Part shown: positions 51,810-61,685 of the stretch, piece after piece
Layout: each line of letters starts with the position of its first letter
Numbering within the stretch: the stretch's first letter is position 1
Origin: Candidatus Onthovicinus excrementipullorum
GTDB taxonomy: Bacteria; Bacillota; Clostridia; Oscillospirales; Acutalibacteraceae
Direction of reading: 5' to 3'
Assembly (NCBI GenBank): GCA_018712345.1
Contig: DVHG01000003.1
Span: forward strand, 1-64,000
Length of the DNA: 64,000 bases
The notes under the pieces: model-generated
Databases searched by the model: none
The model's input: only the letters and a program-made list of their open reading frames with translations
What the model was told of the DNA's origin: nothing
Position numbers and translations under genes: made by a program

Positions 51810-53538
51810 TTGAATCGCCCCCTTTCACCTGTGAAGCATAGATTTCCTGGTAAATATGATTGTTCCGCAGCAATTCCTCATGCGTACCGACCGCGTTGAT
51901 TTTTCCATCATCCAGAATGATGATCTGGTCCGTATTCATCACAGAGGTGATGCGCTGGGCGATGATGATTTTTGTCATATCCGGTAATTCAGCCAGTGCT
52001 GTGCGGATCTTTGCCTCCGTGGCTGTATCCACGGCGCTGGTCGAATCGTCAAAGATCAGGATTTTCGGTTTTTTCAGCAGCGTCCGCGCAATGCAGAGCC
52101 GCTGCTTTTGCCCGCCGGAGACGTTGACACCGCCCTGTCCAAGGTCCGTATCAAGCCCTTTGGGCATCCGCTCGATAAACTCGTCCGCACAGGCGATCCG
52201 GCACGCGCGCCAAAGCTCCTTGTCATCCGCTTCCCGGTTCCCCCAGCGGAGATTGTCGCGGATCGTACCGGAGAAGAGAACATTTTTTTGCAGTACAATC
52301 CCGACTGCGTCGCGCAGGGCGGTCAGATCATAATCCTTTACATTTTTTCCGCCCACGTCCACCTCGCCGGTCGTTGCGTCATACAGCCTTGGTATCAGCT
52401 GGACCAGCGTTGTCTTGGCGGATCCGGTTCCGCCCAGGATGCCGACTGTCTGCCCTGCCTGGATATGCAGACTCACGTTTGAGAGCGCATACTCCTCTGC
52501 GTCGCGGTGATATTTGAAGGAGACATTTTTAAAGTCAATGCTTCCGTCCGGTATTACCGTTTCCGCGGCGGCAGGGGAGGTGATCTCCGGCTTTTCATCG
52601 AGCACCTCACCGATCCGCTTGGCGCTTGCGAGTGAGCGCGTCAGCAGCAGGAATACATTGGAGATCATCATCAGGGAGTTCATCACCTGCAATACGTAGC
52701 TCAGAAATCCTGTCAGATCGCCCACCTGAAGCGTACTGTTAATGATCATGTTCCCGCCGAACCACATAATCAGCACCACCGCCGTATACATTACAATTTG
52801 AAACGCGGGCAGATTGAGCACGGCGTAGTGGAACGTCTTCTGGCTGGTCTGCATCAGATCTTCGTTGACGCTTTTAAACTTTTCCTCCTCATATTCGCCC
52901 CGGACGAAGGCTTTGACGGCACGGATTGCAGTCAGCCCCTCCTGGACCACACCATTGAGCCGATCGACGGCCCGCTGTAAGCGGGAGTACATCGGCGCAA
53001 CCCTGTGCACAATAAATACGAGCGTCACGGCCAGGAGCGGCGCACTGACGAAAAACACAAGCGAGAGCTTAGCGTTCATCCAGATGGAGAGCGCGATCCC
53101 GAGGATCAGCATTGCCGGACCGCGCACCAGCGGCCGGATCCCGCCGTTGATGGCGTTTTGCACAACGGTGATATCGGTTGTCAAGCGTGTCACCAGTGAT
53201 GAGGTATCAAATCGGTCCAGATTGGAAAAGGCGTAGGTCTGAATTTTTTCATATTCGGCCTCGCGGACACGCGCGCCAAATCCATACGATGCCCGCGCGG
53301 CAAAGCGCGCGTAGAGCAGTCCGGTAATCAGAGACAAAACGGCGCAGATTCCCATTTCAATCCCCCGAATATAAATAATGCGGGTATCATGATTAACAAC
53401 ACCAATATCAATAATATCTGCCATCAAAAGGGGGATAATCAGTTCAAAACAGGTTTCAAAGATTACAAGTATGGCTCCCAAGTAGAAATCCTTTTTGTAA
53501 GGCCCCACATAGCTGAATAGTTGCTTAAGCTCTTTCAC
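51787..53538 (-). CDS. ABC exporter half-transporter, degenerate NBD
   Basis: 583 residues, six helices plus ATPase domain. The Walker A is ILGGTGSAKTTLV (Ala for the usual Gly), Walker B LIFDDSTSAVD has Asp in place of the catalytic Glu, and the switch is IIAQRITSV with Gln instead of His, while the signature NVSGGQKQ is normal. These changes define the non-hydrolysing half of heterodimeric exporters, which keeps the second site catalytically active. The start is GTG at 53538 with AGGAGG 8 bases upstream, 4 bases after the marR stop. Co-transcribed with the MarR gene. Confidence 0.9.
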   Translation of the reverse strand: MKELKQLFSYVGPYKKDFYLGAILVIFETCFELIIPLLMADIIDIGVVNHDTRIIYIRGIEMGICAVLSLITGLLYARFAARASYGFGARVREAEYEKIQTYAFSNLDRFDTSSLVTRLTTDITVVQNAINGGIRPLVRGPAMLILGIALSIWMNAKLSLVFFVSAPLLAVTLVFIVHRVAPMYSRLQRAVDRLNGVVQEGLTAIRAVKAFVRGEYEEEKFKSVNEDLMQTSQKTFHYAVLNLPAFQIVMYTAVVLIMWFGGNMIINSTLQVGDLTGFLSYVLQVMNSLMMISNVFLLLTRSLASAKRIGEVLDEKPEITSPAAAETVIPDGSIDFKNVSFKYHRDAEEYALSNVSLHIQAGQTVGILGGTGSAKTTLVQLIPRLYDATTGEVDVGGKNVKDYDLTALRDAVGIVLQKNVLFSGTIRDNLRWGNREADDKELWRACRIACADEFIERMPKGLDTDLGQGGVNVSGGQKQRLCIARTLLKKPKILIFDDSTSAVDTATEAKIRTALAELPDMTKIIIAQRITSVMNTDQIIILDDGKINAVGTHEELLRNNHIYQEIYASQVKGGDSNGTSNER

Positions 53539-53542
53539 AGTT

Positions 53543-53974
53543 TCACCCTCCTTTCTGAACAACTTTCAGATTTTGATACGCGCGGGACAGATAATCGGAA
53601 AACTGACGCTTTTCTTCCGCCGTGAACCCGCCCAGCATTTTTTCCTCCAGAGCTTGGCAGCTGATCTGCCACTCACGGTTGGCTGATGCGCCCTTCGGTG
53701 TAAGGCAGACAATGCCGCAGCGCCGGTTATTCTCCGACGGGGCGCGGGTGATAAAGCCGCCCTTGACCAGACTGTCGATCATGCGGGAGACGGCCGCCGG
53801 ATCAATTTCAAAATAGTCGGCCAGTTCCCGCTGGCTGCACGGCCCGTGAGCAGCAAGATAGGCAAGCAGTTTTGGCTGCCCTGCCCCTAGGCCAATTTCA
53901 TCCAGATGCGGCCGCAGACAGCTGCGCTGGGCGTGAAAGGCTCGGTAAATCATCATATGAAACATTCGCTCCAT
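53543..53974 (-). CDS. MarR-family transcriptional regulator
   Basis: 143 residues. The central winged helix reads CSQRELADYFEIDPAAVSRMID with the wing GFITRAPSENNRRCG, typical MarR. It likely represses the exporter operon it heads, released by the exported compound. ATG 53974 has GAGGTGG at 5 bases; the open frame upstream lies in the promoter. Two palindromes that fit MarR sites lie just upstream. Confidence 0.9.
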   Translation of the reverse strand: MERMFHMMIYRAFHAQRSCLRPHLDEIGLGAGQPKLLAYLAAHGPCSQRELADYFEIDPAAVSRMIDSLVKGGFITRAPSENNRRCGIVCLTPKGASANREWQISCQALEEKMLGGFTAEEKRQFSDYLSRAYQNLKVVQKGG

Positions 53975-53985
53975 CGAACCACCTC

Positions 53986-54020
53986 TTGATATATCAACTA
54001 TTGACATATCAATTTTATAG
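53986..54020 (-). promoter_or_regulatory. Tandem MarR operator palindromes and -10 region
   Basis: TTGATATATCAA (53986-53997), a perfect 12-base palindrome, and TTGACATATCAA (54001-54012, one mismatch) are 3 bases apart, placed between a TATAAA (54018-54013 on the minus strand, -35 TTGAAT, spacer 15) and the marR ribosome site. Bound repressor would block the start of transcription. Confidence 0.65.
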
Positions 54021-54175
54021 CGAAACCGAACGTGATTCAAGCATTTCATGGCAGAAGAAACAGAGAAAATACATACCAACGATTGGGCATATTTGTATAT
54101 CTTGATCGCCGGCCCCCGCTAACCATAACTATCCACCGGAGAATGCAGTTATATTTAAATGAAGACACCATAAAG

Positions 54176-54209
54176 AACACGGCAGCGGATTTATTCCGCT
54201 GCCGTGTTT
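54176..54209. terminator. Terminator of the acn-icd-rex operon
   Basis: Perfect stem AACACGGCAGCGGA/TCCGCTGCCGTGTT with loop TTTAT, 30 bases after the rex stop; T-rich flanks on both strands. Confidence 0.85.
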
Positions 54210-54239
54210 CCATCTCTTGCCGCCAGCCGGCAAGCGTAT

Positions 54240-54887
54240 CTACCTGTCATTTTTCCCAAACCTGGAATTCATCTGATAACACAGCGTCATCAGGCTGTCG
54301 CTCAGATGGACGTTTTCAACGGCCAGATCGGGGTGACGGGCCGCGATGTCAGAGTGGCTGAAATTCCAGAAGCCCTTGATTCCGAGTTCCACAAGCTGAT
54401 TTTCAATCGGCGTCCCATGCTCTCCGGGAATGCAGAGTACGGCCACAGAGGGGTGGTTTTCCCGGCAGAAATCATCCAGTCCGTCAATGTGGCGCACCGG
54501 AATCCCACGGACCATCTCACCGGCGAGTGCCTCATTCTTATCAAAAATGCCGATCAGATTAAACCCCCGTTCCTCAAAGGACATATGTGTCGCAATCGCG
54601 CGCCCCAGATTCCCGGCGCCGATGATTATCGTGCCCAGATTGTTGGAGAGCCCCAGGATCTTGCTGATCTCATTGCGCAGTTGCTCCACGTTGTACCCGT
54701 AGCCCTGCTGCCCAAATCCGCCAAAGCAGTTAAAGTCCTGGCGGATCTGGGAGGCGGTCAGGCCCATTTTAGCCGATAGCTCCCGCGAAGAAATACGTGT
54801 GATTCCCTGATCCAGAAGCAGCCCCAAAAAGCGATAATAGCGGGGCAGGCGCTTGATGACGGACATTGAAATGTTATATTTGGCCAT
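54240..54887 (-). CDS. rex: Redox-sensing transcriptional repressor Rex
   Basis: 215 residues. An N-terminal winged helix (RISSRELSAKMGLTASQIRQD and DFNCFGGFGQQGYGY) is followed by a Rossmann domain with IIIGAGNLGRAIA. Rex represses fermentation and redox genes when NAD+/NADH is high. The ATG at 54887 has only a weak ribosome site; the frame extends further without a better start. Last gene of an acn-icd-rex unit; a matching operator lies on the operon promoter, pointing to self-regulation. Confidence 0.93.
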   Translation of the reverse strand: MAKYNISMSVIKRLPRYYRFLGLLLDQGITRISSRELSAKMGLTASQIRQDFNCFGGFGQQGYGYNVEQLRNEISKILGLSNNLGTIIIGAGNLGRAIATHMSFEERGFNLIGIFDKNEALAGEMVRGIPVRHIDGLDDFCRENHPSVAVLCIPGEHGTPIENQLVELGIKGFWNFSHSDIAARHPDLAVENVHLSDSLMTLCYQMNSRFGKNDR

Positions 54888-54923
54888 TGCTCTCACATCT
54901 TTCAAAAAGAGATGATTGTCATA

Positions 54924-56093
54924 TCACAGGCTGCGGACCGTATCCATGACGTAGTTGCCGAACTCCTCACAGGTCGCGCCGTCCTCCCGGCCGGTGATGA
55001 CCAGCTTTTTCTCCTCCAGCATGCAGATATCGAGCGCGCGCTCCAGCTTGTCAGCCTGCTCCTGCTTGCCAATATGAGAGAGGAGCATCACCGTGGCGCG
55101 GAGCATGGAGCAGGGATCTGCATATTTTCCGCGGCCCTCTTTAATCATGCGGGGGGCAGAGCCATGAATCGCCTCAAACATCGCATAGTGTTTGCCGATG
55201 TTCGCGCTGCCGGCCGTACCGACACCGCCCTGGAACTCTGCCGCCTCATCCGTGATAATATCGCCGTACAGGTTCGGGAGAATAAAGACCTTGAAGTCCC
55301 TGCGGCGTTTCTCATCGATCAGCTTGGCGGTGGTGATATCGATATACCACTCATCCGTGGTGATCTCCGGATAGTCCTTGCCAACCTCCTTGCAGAGGTT
55401 CAGAAACTTCCCATCCGTCGTCTTGATGACGTTGGCCTTTGTAATGATGGAGACACGCTCCTTATGATTGCGGCGCGCGTAGTCATAGGCCAGTTTGGCA
55501 ATGCGCTGCGTGCCCTCCGTGGTGGTGACAACAAAGTCGACCGCCAGATCGTCACTGACATTTACGCCGCAGGATCCTACGGCATAAGCGCCCTCTGTGT
55601 TTTCACGAAAGAAAGTCCAGTCAATCCCTTTTTCCGGGACCTTTACGGGACGCATATTGCAGAACAGGTCGAGCGCCTTGCGCATGGCGACATTTGCGCT
55701 CTCAATGTTCGGCCACGGATCGCCTGCCTGCGGCGTAGTCGTCGGCCCCTTAAGGATGACGTCGCACTTTTTCAGCTCATCGAGGACGTCGTCCGGAATG
55801 GCCTTGTTAGCCGCCACGCGGTTCTCAATCGTGAGGCCGTCGATAAACTTGAAGACGACCTTTCCGCTGGCCACATCGTCCTTGAGCATGTACTCAAGCA
55901 CGCGGGCGGACTCCTTACAGATGATCGGGCCAATCCCGTCGCCGCCGCAGACACCAATTACAATCTGATCCTTTTTGGCAAAATCCGTAAACTCCGTATC
56001 CGCCTTGATGCGGTCGGAGCGCTCCAGCTGCGTCTGGAGCAGGGCAGCAAATTTTTCCGTTGCACGGTCAATGTATTCTTTGTAGTCCTGCAT
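54924..56093 (-). CDS. Isocitrate/isopropylmalate dehydrogenase family protein (probable ICDH)
   Basis: 389 residues. GVCGGDGIGPIICKES near the N-terminus, LKGPTTTPQ, FFRENTEGAYAVGS (Arg/Glu substrate loop), TKANVIKTTDGKF (catalytic Lys), and NLYGDIITDEAAEFQGGVGTAGS, split around its metal Asp, are family hallmarks. Pairing with aconitase indicates isocitrate to 2-oxoglutarate, for glutamate synthesis; NAD or NADP use is not decided. Fourteen bases after acn. Confidence 0.88.
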   Translation of the reverse strand: MQDYKEYIDRATEKFAALLQTQLERSDRIKADTEFTDFAKKDQIVIGVCGGDGIGPIICKESARVLEYMLKDDVASGKVVFKFIDGLTIENRVAANKAIPDDVLDELKKCDVILKGPTTTPQAGDPWPNIESANVAMRKALDLFCNMRPVKVPEKGIDWTFFRENTEGAYAVGSCGVNVSDDLAVDFVVTTTEGTQRIAKLAYDYARRNHKERVSIITKANVIKTTDGKFLNLCKEVGKDYPEITTDEWYIDITTAKLIDEKRRRDFKVFILPNLYGDIITDEAAEFQGGVGTAGSANIGKHYAMFEAIHGSAPRMIKEGRGKYADPCSMLRATVMLLSHIGKQEQADKLERALDICMLEEKKLVITGREDGATCEEFGNYVMDTVRSL

Positions 56094-56107
56094 GTTCTAT
56101 TTTCTCC

Positions 56108-58042
56108 TTACTTTGAAGTTTCACGGGTGTAGTTGAGCAGACCACCTGCAAGCAGCATCTCACGCTGGCGGTCGGAGAGATCATACGCAAGGTCATATTC
56201 CTCATTCTTGCTGATGTTTGTCAGTCGGATGGATCCGGCGCCGGCGATCGCCGCGCGGATTCCATTGAGCGCCAGCTCATCGCCCTGATCAATACGGTTG
56301 TAGTCCGCCTCATTGACAAAAGTAAGCGGAATGATGCCGGCGTTGACAAGGTTTGCCTTATGGATACGGGCAAAGGACTTGGTAATGACCGCCTTGATCC
56401 CGAGATAGAGCGGAACGAGCGCAGCATGCTCACGGGAAGAGCCTTGGCCATAGTTCGCACCGCCTATGATAATGCCCTTTCCCTCCTTTTTGCAGTTCTC
56501 CGCAAAGTTCGGATCGCACTGACGGAAGCAGAACTGGGAGAGGTAGGGGATATTGGAGCGGTAGGGGAGGATCTTGGCTCCAGCAGGCATGATGTGATCG
56601 GTTGTGATATTGTCGCCCACCTTCAGAATCGCCTTTGCTTCGATATTCTCCGTCATCGCCTCACTGACCGGGAACGGTTTAATATTCGGGCCGCGGAATA
56701 CTTTGATCTCCTTCGCATTTTCGGGGGAGGCGGGGGGGATGACCATGGAATCGTTGATGATGAATCGGTCGGGCAGCGCAATTTCCGGCGCCTCGCCCAG
56801 CGTGCGCGGATCTGTCAGGACCCCGGTGAGTGCAGAAGCCGCGGCGACCTCCGGGCTGACCAGATAGATGCCGGCGTCCGCGGTGCCGGAGCGGCCCTCA
56901 AAGTTACGGTTGAATGTGCGCAGGGAAATCCCCTCCGAGCAGGGGGACTGCCCCATTCCGATGCAGGGACCGCACGCGGATTCCAGGATGCGCGCGCCAG
57001 CGCTGATCATATCGGAGAGGGCGCCGTTGCGCGCAATCATATTCAGCACCTGCATGGAGCCGGGGGCAATTGCCAGGCTGACATCCGGATGGACCGTTTT
57101 GCCTTTCAGAATCGCGGCGACCTTCATCATGTCGCTCAGGGAGGAATTGGTGCAGGAACCGATGCACACCTGGTTGATCTTGATCGGCCCGATCTCAGAG
57201 ACCTTCTTGACGTTGTCCGGGCTGTGCGGCATGGCGGCCAGCGGCTCAAGGGTGTTCAGATTAATTTCAATAACCTCGTCATAATGGGCATCGTCATCGG
57301 CCTTCAGCTCTGCCCAGTCCTCTTCACGGCCCTGGGCCTTCAGGAACGCGCGCGTCACTTCATCGGACGGGAATACGGATGTGGTAGCTCCCAGCTCCGC
57401 GCCCATATTTGTGATCGTGGCGCGCTCCGGGACAGAGAGCGTCTTGACGCCCTCACCGCCGTATTCGATTATCTTGCCAACGCCGCCCTTGACGCTCATT
57501 ACGCGCAGGACCTCCAGAATAATATCCTTAGCGGCTACCCACGGCTGAAGCTTACCCTTAAGGTTGATACGAACCATTTTGGGCATGGTGATGTAATAGG
57601 TGCCGCCGCCCATCGCCACGGCCACGTCCAGGCCACCGGCGCCGATCGCCAGCATGCCGATCCCGCCGCCGGTGGGGGTGTGGCTGTCAGAGCCAATCAG
57701 CGTCTTGCCCGGCTTGCCGAAGCGTTCCAGATGAACCTGGTGGCAGATTCCGTTGCCCGGGCGTGAAAAATAGATACCGTGCTTATTTGCCACGGACTGG
57801 ATAAAGCGGTGATCGTCCGCATTTTCAAATCCGGTTTGCAGCGTATTATGATCAATGTACGCGACGGAGAGCTCCGTCTTCACGCGCTCAACGCCCATCG
57901 CCTCAAACTCCAGATAAGCCATCGTTCCGGTGGCATCCTGCGTCAAAGTCTGGTCGATGCGGATCCCGATCTCCTGACCGGGGACCATTTCGCCGTCCAC
58001 CAGATGGGCCTTAATTAATTTCTCGCCGATCGTGTAACCCAA
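56108..58042 (-). CDS. acn: Aconitate hydratase
   Basis: 644 residues, the size of the mitochondrial/AcnA-type hydratase of anaerobes. [4Fe-4S] cysteines in IGSCTNSSL and ESACGPCIGMGQSP; also SDSHTPTGGGIGML, the swivel domain GDNITTDHIMPAGAKIL and GGANYGQGSSREHAAL. It isomerises citrate to isocitrate. The start is TTG at 58042, with GGGAGG 8 bases upstream; a much longer upstream frame passes through the promoter and the divergent ftsK gene and is not real. First gene of the acn-icd-rex operon. Confidence 0.95.
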   Translation of the reverse strand: MGYTIGEKLIKAHLVDGEMVPGQEIGIRIDQTLTQDATGTMAYLEFEAMGVERVKTELSVAYIDHNTLQTGFENADDHRFIQSVANKHGIYFSRPGNGICHQVHLERFGKPGKTLIGSDSHTPTGGGIGMLAIGAGGLDVAVAMGGGTYYITMPKMVRINLKGKLQPWVAAKDIILEVLRVMSVKGGVGKIIEYGGEGVKTLSVPERATITNMGAELGATTSVFPSDEVTRAFLKAQGREEDWAELKADDDAHYDEVIEINLNTLEPLAAMPHSPDNVKKVSEIGPIKINQVCIGSCTNSSLSDMMKVAAILKGKTVHPDVSLAIAPGSMQVLNMIARNGALSDMISAGARILESACGPCIGMGQSPCSEGISLRTFNRNFEGRSGTADAGIYLVSPEVAAASALTGVLTDPRTLGEAPEIALPDRFIINDSMVIPPASPENAKEIKVFRGPNIKPFPVSEAMTENIEAKAILKVGDNITTDHIMPAGAKILPYRSNIPYLSQFCFRQCDPNFAENCKKEGKGIIIGGANYGQGSSREHAALVPLYLGIKAVITKSFARIHKANLVNAGIIPLTFVNEADYNRIDQGDELALNGIRAAIAGAGSIRLTNISKNEEYDLAYDLSDRQREMLLAGGLLNYTRETSK

Positions 58043-58091
58043 TTGAATGACCTCCCAATACTTTTTTAGGTTTTTATCAATCTCCCTGTAT

Positions 58092-58131
58092 ATTTTATCT
58101 TTTTGAGTCGGGATTGTCAATAATTTCACAA
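58092..58131 (-). promoter_or_regulatory. acn promoter with overlapping Rex operator
   Basis: Minus strand: TTGACA (58120-58115) and TAAAAT (58097-58092), 17-base spacer. TTGTGAA-ATTA-TTGACAA (58131-58114) matches the Rex consensus TTGTTAA-N4-TTAACAA at 12 of 14 fixed positions and covers the -35. Confidence 0.65.
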
Positions 58132-58163
58132 TTACTTCACATAAAGAATTCTCCCCGTTGCGG

Positions 58164-58192
58164 TTGCTCTTTTGTTCGAATATTGATATAAT
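58164..58192 (+). promoter_or_regulatory. Promoter of ftsK
   Basis: TTGCTC (58164-58169) and TATAAT (58187-58192) with a 17-base spacer, divergent from the acn promoter. Confidence 0.7.
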
Positions 58193-58232
58193 AGAGATAT
58201 ATGGAAATTGAGTATTACTTGGAGTGAGTGGG

Positions 58233-60713
58233 ATGGCGGCTAAAAAAGCGGCCCGCGCCGGTGCCGGCGGGAGACGTACGACCTCCGGTGGAAAAAAGCG
58301 AACCGCCGCAGGTGCCAATAAAAAAACAACCGGCAGAAGCACGGTTGAGGAAACGATGGTTGCACGCAAACAAGTCGGTGCGATCATCCTTTTTGCCGTA
58401 TCAATCTTCCTGATCTGTCTGGCGTTCATCCCGGGCGCCAGCGTGTGGGAGGCCGTGCGCAGCTTCTATTTTGGGCTGTTTGGATTCTGCGCGTACATCT
58501 GGCCGTTTGTTCTGGCGTATGTGGCCGTCATGACTTCCCTTGACCGGCCGACGGACAGGCTTGCCACCAAAGTGATTGAGGCGGCTGTGTTCATTATTCT
58601 GCTCAGCTCGGTGATCCATGTATTTACCGTGGATGCAAGCGGCGGATATTTTGAGGATATCAAGAACGCCTATCTGGCCGGAATCGATCATGGCAACGGC
58701 GGATTTTTCGGCGCGCTGCTTGGCGGCGGGCTCTATTATCTGTTTGGCAAGGCGGCCTCCGCAGCCACGATTTTTATCCTGATGTTTGTTGACCTGATGT
58801 TCATGACCGGGTTTACGTTGATCCGTCTCTTCCGCACCCTGTGGAAGCCTGTGCAGAAGATTGAGCGCTACTCGGAGGAACGGATTCAAAACCGTGAGCA
58901 AAGTCGAGCGGAGGAGCGGCCCACGCGGCGCAAGCTGTTTAATGTGGACGTGGATCTCGGACCGTCGGCCCCTGCCAAGGACGTCCTTGCCGCCGAGGAT
59001 ACAGCGCCACTCCCGGATATCAGCGATGTTGTAGCGGAAGTCTCGCCCCCCGAGGAGCCGATGAAGGACAGTTTTGCCAATGAAGATGGTCAGATGGAGC
59101 TCAAAGACATCATCAAGCGCGCGGGGGAGCCACGCCCCAAGCCTGTGCCTGAAGTCCCCCTGGCAGCTGTGCCGGCGATTAAAAAGCAGGCGGAGAACAC
59201 TGAATCGGAGGGGTATGTTCTGCCGCCGATCGATCTGCTCCATGCACCCGTACAGAGCGGACGCGAGGACCACTCTGCAGAGCTTAACGAAAACAGCCGC
59301 CGCCTGGTAGATACGCTCAAGAGCTTCGGGGTTGAGACGAAGATTGTTGATATCTCCCAGGGGCCGTCTGTTACACGGTATGAACTGCAGCCCGCCGTCG
59401 GCGTGAAGATCAGTAAGATCACCAATCTATCTGACGACATCGCGCTCAATTTGGCTGCCTCTGGCGTGCGCATCGAGGCGCCGATTCCCAACAAGCGCGC
59501 CGTGGGTATTGAGGTGCCCAATAAAAAGCGCGCCATGGTCACCGCGCGGGAAATCATTGATAATCCCGAGTTTTATAAGGCGAAGAGCAAGCTGACCGTC
59601 GCCCTGGGCAAGGATATTACCGGTCAGGCGGCCTACGCGGATCTTGCGAAAATGCCGCATCTGCTGATCGCCGGAACCACGGGCTCTGGAAAATCCGTCT
59701 GCCTGAATTCCATGATCATCAGTATCCTCTATAAAGCAAAGCCGGACGAGGTCAAGTTTTTGATGATCGACCCTAAAAAGGTTGAGTTCAGCGTCTATAA
59801 CGGCATTCCGCACCTACTTGTCCCGGTTGTGGGAGAGCCGCGCAATGCCGCAGGCGCCCTGAACTGGGCCGTGACAGAAATGTTGGAGCGGTATAAGATC
59901 TTTTCTGATAATAATGTGCGTGATATCAAGGGGTATAACGCGCTGTGCGAGCACGACAAGGATAAAAAGCCTATGTACCAGATCGTCATCGTCATTGACG
60001 AGCTCTCTGATCTTATGATGGCGGCGCCGAACGAAGTGGAGGATTCCATCTGCCGTCTGGCACAGATGGCACGTGCCGCTGGCATGCATCTGCTGATCGC
60101 CACACAGCGACCGTCGGTGGATGTCATCACCGGAATCATAAAGGCAAATATTCCCAGCCGTATTGCGCTGTCCGTCTCCTCGCAGATCGACTCACGCACT
60201 ATTCTAGATATGGCTGGGGCGGAAAAGCTCCTGGGTAACGGTGACATGCTCTTCAGCCCCATCGGAAACTCCAAGCCGATCCGCGTGCAGGGGTGCTATC
60301 TAAGCGATCAAGAGGTCGAGCACGTTGTCGATTATATCAAAAAGCAGGGCAGCTGTGAGTATGATGAGGACGTTATCAAGGATATTGAAAGTATGGCCGT
60401 CAAGGAAAAGAAAAAGGCCGGTATGGAGGATGAAGAATCCTTTGATAACCCGGACGGAGAGATGCTCACCCGCGCAATTGAGGTCGCAGTGGAGGCCCAG
60501 CAGGTGTCGGCAACCTTTCTGCAGCGCCGTCTGCGTGTCGGTTATGCCCGAGCGGCCAGACTGATTGACGAAATGCACCAGCGCGGGATTATCGGGCCCT
60601 CTGAGGGGAGTAAGCCACGCAAGGTCCTGCTGACAAAGGAGGCGTGGCTGGAGATGTCCGCCCTCAGTGACGCGCCGCCCGATGGGAATCAGGAATCCGG
60701 AGAAGGGGAGTAA
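58233..60713 (+). CDS. ftsK: DNA translocase FtsK/SpoIIIE
   Basis: 826 residues. A basic N-terminus and four membrane helices (residues ~50-190) are followed by an acidic linker, then the RecA-like motor: [15 protein letters not shown] (Walker A), [12 protein letters not shown] (Walker B) and [15 protein letters not shown]. The last 65 residues are the winged gamma domain ([20 protein letters not shown]). It pumps DNA at the division or sporulation septum; FtsK versus SpoIIIE cannot be told apart. Start ATG 58233, GGAG 8 bases upstream. Confidence 0.95.
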   Translation: MAAKKAARAGAGGRRTTSGGKKRTAAGANKKTTGRSTVEETMVARKQVGAIILFAVSIFLICLAFIPGASVWEAVRSFYFGLFGFCAYIWPFVLAYVAVMTSLDRPTDRLATKVIEAAVFIILLSSVIHVFTVDASGGYFEDIKNAYLAGIDHGNGGFFGALLGGGLYYLFGKAASAATIFILMFVDLMFMTGFTLIRLFRTLWKPVQKIERYSEERIQNREQSRAEERPTRRKLFNVDVDLGPSAPAKDVLAAEDTAPLPDISDVVAEVSPPEEPMKDSFANEDGQMELKDIIKRAGEPRPKPVPEVPLAAVPAIKKQAENTESEGYVLPPIDLLHAPVQSGREDHSAELNENSRRLVDTLKSFGVETKIVDISQGPSVTRYELQPAVGVKISKITNLSDDIALNLAASGVRIEAPIPNKRAVGIEVPNKKRAMVTAREIIDNPEFYKAKSKLTVALGKDITGQAAYADLAKMPHLLIAGTTGSGKSVCLNSMIISILYKAKPDEVKFLMIDPKKVEFSVYNGIPHLLVPVVGEPRNAAGALNWAVTEMLERYKIFSDNNVRDIKGYNALCEHDKDKKPMYQIVIVIDELSDLMMAAPNEVEDSICRLAQMARAAGMHLLIATQRPSVDVITGIIKANIPSRIALSVSSQIDSRTILDMAGAEKLLGNGDMLFSPIGNSKPIRVQGCYLSDQEVEHVVDYIKKQGSCEYDEDVIKDIESMAVKEKKKAGMEDEESFDNPDGEMLTRAIEVAVEAQQVSATFLQRRLRVGYARAARLIDEMHQRGIIGPSEGSKPRKVLLTKEAWLEMSALSDAPPDGNQESGEGE

Positions 60714-60716
60714 CAC

Positions 60717-61685
60717 TTGAAGCGGAAACGACTCTCGGCCAAAAAGCGCCGTGCTATCCGCAGAGCGGTTGCCGGGCTGATCGCCGCCGCGGCGGTGGCG
60801 TTCTCAGGAATTATTACCTTTGGGGATGAGCTTGGTCTCAACACTCCAAACTGGGAACAGATCAAAGCCTCCGTCGGCGCGCAGGATCAGGCCAACCTTA
60901 CCGCTCTGCCCGTGAATGTCTTTTATATTGATGTGGGGCAGGGGGATTGTGAGCTGATCCACACGCCATCCGGGAACATTCTGATTGATGCGGGGGAGAG
61001 CCTGCCCGAAAATGCGGCCAAGATCATTTCCTTTGCCAAGCAGCTTGAAATTGAAAAATTTGACTGTGTCATCGCCACCCATCCACACTCTGACCATATT
61101 GGCTCTATGGCAGATGTGCTGGAGAAGATCCCAGCTGATCAGATCATCATGCCGGAGCTCCCGGAGGAGGAGACACCTACCACCCGGGTGTACGAAAATC
61201 TTCTGGACACGATCACCCGGCTGGAGATCCCGGTCCTGTCTGCCGTGCCCGGAGAGCAGTATGAGATCGCAGGTGTCACACTGGAAATACTGGCTCCGCT
61301 GGAAGAGGACGAGAACCTCAATAATATGTCCGTCGTCGTAAAAATGCGCTATCAGGATGCTTCTTTCCTGTTTGACGGTGATGCCGAAAGCGGGGCAGAG
61401 CGTGCTATGCTTGCCAGTGGAGAAGATCTGCGGGCTGATATCCTCAAGGTGGGGCATCACGGCAGCCGTACCTCCAGCACCAAGGACTATCTGGAGGCCG
61501 TTCAGCCTGAAATTGCCGTCATCTCCTGCGGAGAGGGGAACTCCTATGGCCACCCGCATCAGCAGACGCTTGACAAGTTTAATGCCCTTGGAATCCGCAG
61601 CTTCCGCACGGATGTCAATGGAACCATCACGATCGGAACCGATGGGAATACATACGAGGTGATTACAGAGCATGGCAGTGAATGA
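60717..61685 (+). CDS. ComEC-like metallo-beta-lactamase-fold hydrolase
   Basis: 322 residues. An N-terminal basic and hydrophobic segment (about 5-35) anchors or exports it. The catalytic domain shows DVGQGDCELIHTP, IATHPHSDHIGSM (HxHxDH), SVVVKMRYQDASFLFDGD, KVGHHGSRTSS and SYGHPHQQTL, matching the ComEC C-terminal nuclease-like group. The start is TTG at 60717, three bases after ftsK, with GGGGAG upstream. The DUF3006 gene starts in its last 14 bases, a common pairing. Confidence 0.88.
   Translation: MKRKRLSAKKRRAIRRAVAGLIAAAAVAFSGIITFGDELGLNTPNWEQIKASVGAQDQANLTALPVNVFYIDVGQGDCELIHTPSGNILIDAGESLPENAAKIISFAKQLEIEKFDCVIATHPHSDHIGSMADVLEKIPADQIIMPELPEEETPTTRVYENLLDTITRLEIPVLSAVPGEQYEIAGVTLEILAPLEEDENLNNMSVVVKMRYQDASFLFDGDAESGAERAMLASGEDLRADILKVGHHGSRTSSTKDYLEAVQPEIAVISCGEGNSYGHPHQQTLDKFNALGIRSFRTDVNGTITIGTDGNTYEVITEHGSE

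Noticed and set aside
54912..56132. 406-codon plus-strand frame opposite the isocitrate dehydrogenase gene
   Set aside because: Antisense shadow with no family match or start signal.
56360..57766. 468-codon plus-strand frame opposite aconitase
   Set aside because: Antisense shadow of acn; the aconitase motifs on the other strand are complete.
58043..58429. N-terminal extension of aconitase
   Set aside because: It would run through the acn promoter and into the divergent ftsK coding region and lacks a ribosome site.
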